Assembly (NCBI RefSeq): GCF_001854225.1 | Contig: NZ_CP015208.1 | Coordinates: forward strand, 558,001-622,000 | Direction of reading: 5' to 3' | Source: Candidatus Rhodoluna planktonica | GTDB lineage: Bacteria; Actinomycetota; Actinomycetes; Actinomycetales; Microbacteriaceae | DNA length: 64,000 bases | Shown: positions 62,128 to 64,000 of the stretch, piece after piece | Layout of the letters: the number at the start of each line of letters is the position of its first letter | Position numbering within the stretch: position 1 is the stretch's first letter | The notes under the pieces: model-generated | The model's database searches: none | Told to the model about the DNA's origin: nothing | Seen by the model: only the letters and a program-made list of their open reading frames with translations | Position numbers and translations under genes: made by a program

Positions 62128-63048
62128 TTAGTTGTAGAGAATCGACAAAGCCGCATCGAGGTTTTCAGGAGTCTTTACAGCGACGATCTCCACTCCGGGC
62201 ATAGCGCGCTTCGCGATTCCGGCTAGTGTTCCAGCCGGCGCTAACTCAATAACCGAGGTTACGCCCGAGTCAATCATGTTTTGCATACAGAGATCCCAAC
62301 GCACCGGCGATGCAACTTGACTCACCAAACGTTTCAAGAACTCATCTCCCGAAGACACTTGATGGCCGTCCTGATTGCTCCAAATAGCAATGGTGGGGTC
62401 CGCTACGGCCATCGAGTTAGCATATTGCGCTAATGAACTTTGTGCCGGTTTCATGAATCGACTGTGAAATGCTCCAGCAACCTGCAACGGAACAACTCGT
62501 GTGCCAGCTGGCGGATTAGCCTGAAGTTCGCCAATTTGAGCAGTTGCTCCCGCGGCGACGATTTGGCCAGGGCCGTTGTAGTTGGCCGGTTCTAGTTCTA
62601 GTTCGCTCAGGCGATCTTCAATTGCCTGCAGTTCGCCACCCAGAATTGCAGCCATAGAAGTTGACTCGAGTGCGGCTGCTCGGGCCATGGCTTCACCGCG
62701 TTCCCGAACGAACTTGATTCCGGTGGCGGCATCAAATATTCCGGCACCAACCGCTGCAGTGATTTCGCCAACCGAATGTCCAGCTATGCCTGAGACCTTT
62801 GAATCATGGAGGTCTTTGCCATCCATTAGCGCTGCCATCGTGGCAATACCGGCAGCAACAATTAGGGGTTGGGCGATGGCAGTGTCACGAATTGTGTCGG
62901 CGTCGCTTACGGTTCCATGGGCAATAAGGTCGATTCCGGAAACTTCCTGCATCGATTCGATAGCCTCGCGAAAACTAGTCAGTTCTAGCCAAGGCGCAAG
63001 GAAGCCCGGTGTTTGAGAACCCTGACCTGGACAAAGGAGAGCAATCAT
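62128..63048 (-). CDS. fabD: Malonyl-CoA:ACP transacylase
   Basis: A 306-aa acyltransferase starting LLCPGQGSQTPGFL, with the nucleophile Ser in IAGHSVGEITAA, the ferredoxin-like small domain around residues 125-190 and the second catalytic His in VAGAFHSRFM. It loads malonyl units onto ACP. The GTG/ATG context is tight: the upstream PucR-type gene ends 2 nt away, so the two are co-transcribed. Confidence 0.97.
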   Translation of the reverse strand: MIALLCPGQGSQTPGFLAPWLELTSFREAIESMQEVSGIDLIAHGTVSDADTIRDTAIAQPLIVAAGIATMAALMDGKDLHDSKVSGIAGHSVGEITAAVGAGIFDAATGIKFVRERGEAMARAAALESTSMAAILGGELQAIEDRLSELELEPANYNGPGQIVAAGATAQIGELQANPPAGTRVVPLQVAGAFHSRFMKPAQSSLAQYANSMAVADPTIAIWSNQDGHQVSSGDEFLKRLVSQVASPVRWDLCMQNMIDSGVTSVIELAPAGTLAGIAKRAMPGVEIVAVKTPENLDAALSILYN

Positions 63049-63050
63049 GT

Positions 63051-64000
63051 TTATCTGCGCTTTCTGTTTTCTGACTCATTCATAGCACCTAAAACCATCG
63101 CGACCTGGAGTACGAATGCTTCTCGCGGACCGGTAGCATCCCAGCCGATAACGTCTGAAATTCTTTTCAATCGATATCGAACGGTATTTGGGTGTACGAA
63201 TAACTCTCGAGCAGTATTTTCTAGGGACCGACCGGACTCGAGATAAGCCCCGAGGGTTTCAAGCAGTTCTGTCGAGGTGCTGGCCAACGGTCGATAAATT
63301 TTATTAATCAATGTTGCCTTGGCCAACATGTCTCCGGCAAGCGCTCGCTCGGCAAGCAGATCATCGGCGGCAATAAGCTTTGGAGCCTTAGCCCAGGCTT
63401 TTACAACAACAAAACCGGCGAGAGCGGCTTTAGCTGAGCGATGTGCGTCTACAACAGAATTGACTTCTGGGCCAAGAACTTGGACAGGTCCTGTAAAAAA
63501 GTGGTCGAACTGAGTGGCTAGTTCAAAGAATTTTGTTTTATTTGCATCTGAATCGTTGGTAAAACCGAGTACAGCAACGAGGCGATTGCCATGAATTCCT
63601 AGCAAAACGTCGGCTTGGTTTTTACGCGCACTTCGTCGAAATTCGTCTAAGTCAACTGAGTCATCACAGTTACCAATAAGAACTGCTACCGAGCCTTTTG
63701 CTCGCCAACCAAGTGCGGCTACGCGAGAGGATAACTCTTCTTCGTTTTCACCGCTTAGGACACTGTCAACCACGAGAGCTTCAAGTCGCTCGTCCCAAAG
63801 GCCGCGGGCCTCGGCAGCGCGGGCGTAAACATCTGCAGCTGAAAAGGCTATTTCTCTTGAGTAGAGCAATACCGATTCGCGCATCGACTCATCAAATTGA
63901 ACAACTCGTTCTTCAACAATTTGAACGACGACGCGGATCAGCTGGAGTGTTTCCTGTAGCGAGATTGATCCCAGAAGCTCGCGAGGTGCGGTCGAGAAAA
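63051..64000 (-). CDS. PucR-family transcriptional regulator (FasR-like), 5' end outside window
   Basis: The frame stays open to base 64000 without a stop; upstream of Met at 63884 it continues with FSTAPRELLGSISLQETLQL, so the start lies beyond the window. The visible 316 residues contain a GGDEF-like/PucR central domain and a C-terminal PucR helix-turn-helix (YLESGRSLENTARELFVHPN, then TVRYRLKRISDVIGWDATG). Position directly in front of fabD-fabH-acpP-fabF matches the Streptomyces fasR activator of fatty-acid synthesis, so the same role is likely. Confidence 0.92.
   Translation of the reverse strand, partial: FSTAPRELLGSISLQETLQLIRVVVQIVEERVVQFDESMRESVLLYSREIAFSAADVYARAAEARGLWDERLEALVVDSVLSGENEEELSSRVAALGWRAKGSVAVLIGNCDDSVDLDEFRRSARKNQADVLLGIHGNRLVAVLGFTNDSDANKTKFFELATQFDHFFTGPVQVLGPEVNSVVDAHRSAKAALAGFVVVKAWAKAPKLIAADDLLAERALAGDMLAKATLINKIYRPLASTSTELLETLGAYLESGRSLENTARELFVHPNTVRYRLKRISDVIGWDATGPREAFVLQVAMVLGAMNESENRKRR

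Overview
This is a gene-dense chromosomal window from an actinobacterium, most likely a small-genome member of the Microbacteriaceae such as the freshwater Luna-type lineages. The lineage call is an inference. It rests on an actinobacterial-type SOS box in front of a DUF6504-dnaE2 unit, a PucR-type regulator followed by fabD-fabH-acpP-fabF, frequent GTG/TTG starts, -10 hexamers of the TAnnnT type only 6 nt from start codons, and a proB-proA-nadD-rsfS order next to obg. Almost all of the sequence is coding, genes overlap by 4 to 8 nt, and no phage, insertion sequence or CRISPR array is visible. Layout: 1-4.9 kb holds the obg 3' part, proline synthesis (proBA), nadD, an unknown membrane-anchored protein and rsfS, then tRNA-Ala(GGC) and a terminator. 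5-8.5 kb holds a DUF167 protein divergent from deoC, an MhqE/MhqD-like dioxygenase-hydrolase pair and a Bax-inhibitor-1 protein. 8.5-12.9 kb is a minus-strand DNA-damage block (SRAP protein, SOS box, DUF6504, dnaE2). 13-18.6 kb is the cytochrome bd operon cydABDC. 18.6-20.7 kb has divergent pabC and pabB. 20.8-30.5 kb holds leuS, comEA-comEC, holA, rpsT (minus), lepA and hemW. 30.5-37.6 kb is a CIRCE-controlled hrcA-dnaJ-rsmE-HIT-phoH-ybeY-corC-era run. 37.6-47.7 kb holds a leucine attenuator with leuA, then recO, uppS, glyS, dus, dgt, dnaG and a 2-hydroxyacid dehydrogenase. 47.7-54.3 kb has tRNA-Asn, a degenerate sensor/regulator pair, azlCD, def, a DMT-type transporter, a glycosyltransferase whose 3' end overlaps a CAT-anticodon tRNA, and a short dehydrogenase-like ORF. 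54.3-58.9 kb is a polar amino-acid ABC transporter followed by a GNAT and an enolase-superfamily racemase. 58.9-64 kb is tdk and the type II fatty-acid cluster fabF-acpP-fabH-fabD under a PucR/FasR-like regulator cut by the window end. Points most worth a second look: (i) a short Leu-rich leader peptide (GTG at 37653), predicted to be translated from a leaderless transcript and to control leuA by attenuation; (ii) at least ten start codons, including that leader, with a TAnnnT hexamer exactly 6 nt upstream, i.e. probable widespread leaderless transcription; (iii) a LuxR-type two-component pair in which the kinase lacks the phospho-accepting His and the receiver lacks the conserved Lys; (iv) an SOS mutasome locus with dnaE2 but no adjacent imuA/imuB; (v) a glycosyltransferase with a long charged amphipathic tail that runs into a tRNA gene. 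I do not see a wholly new defence or mobile system here.
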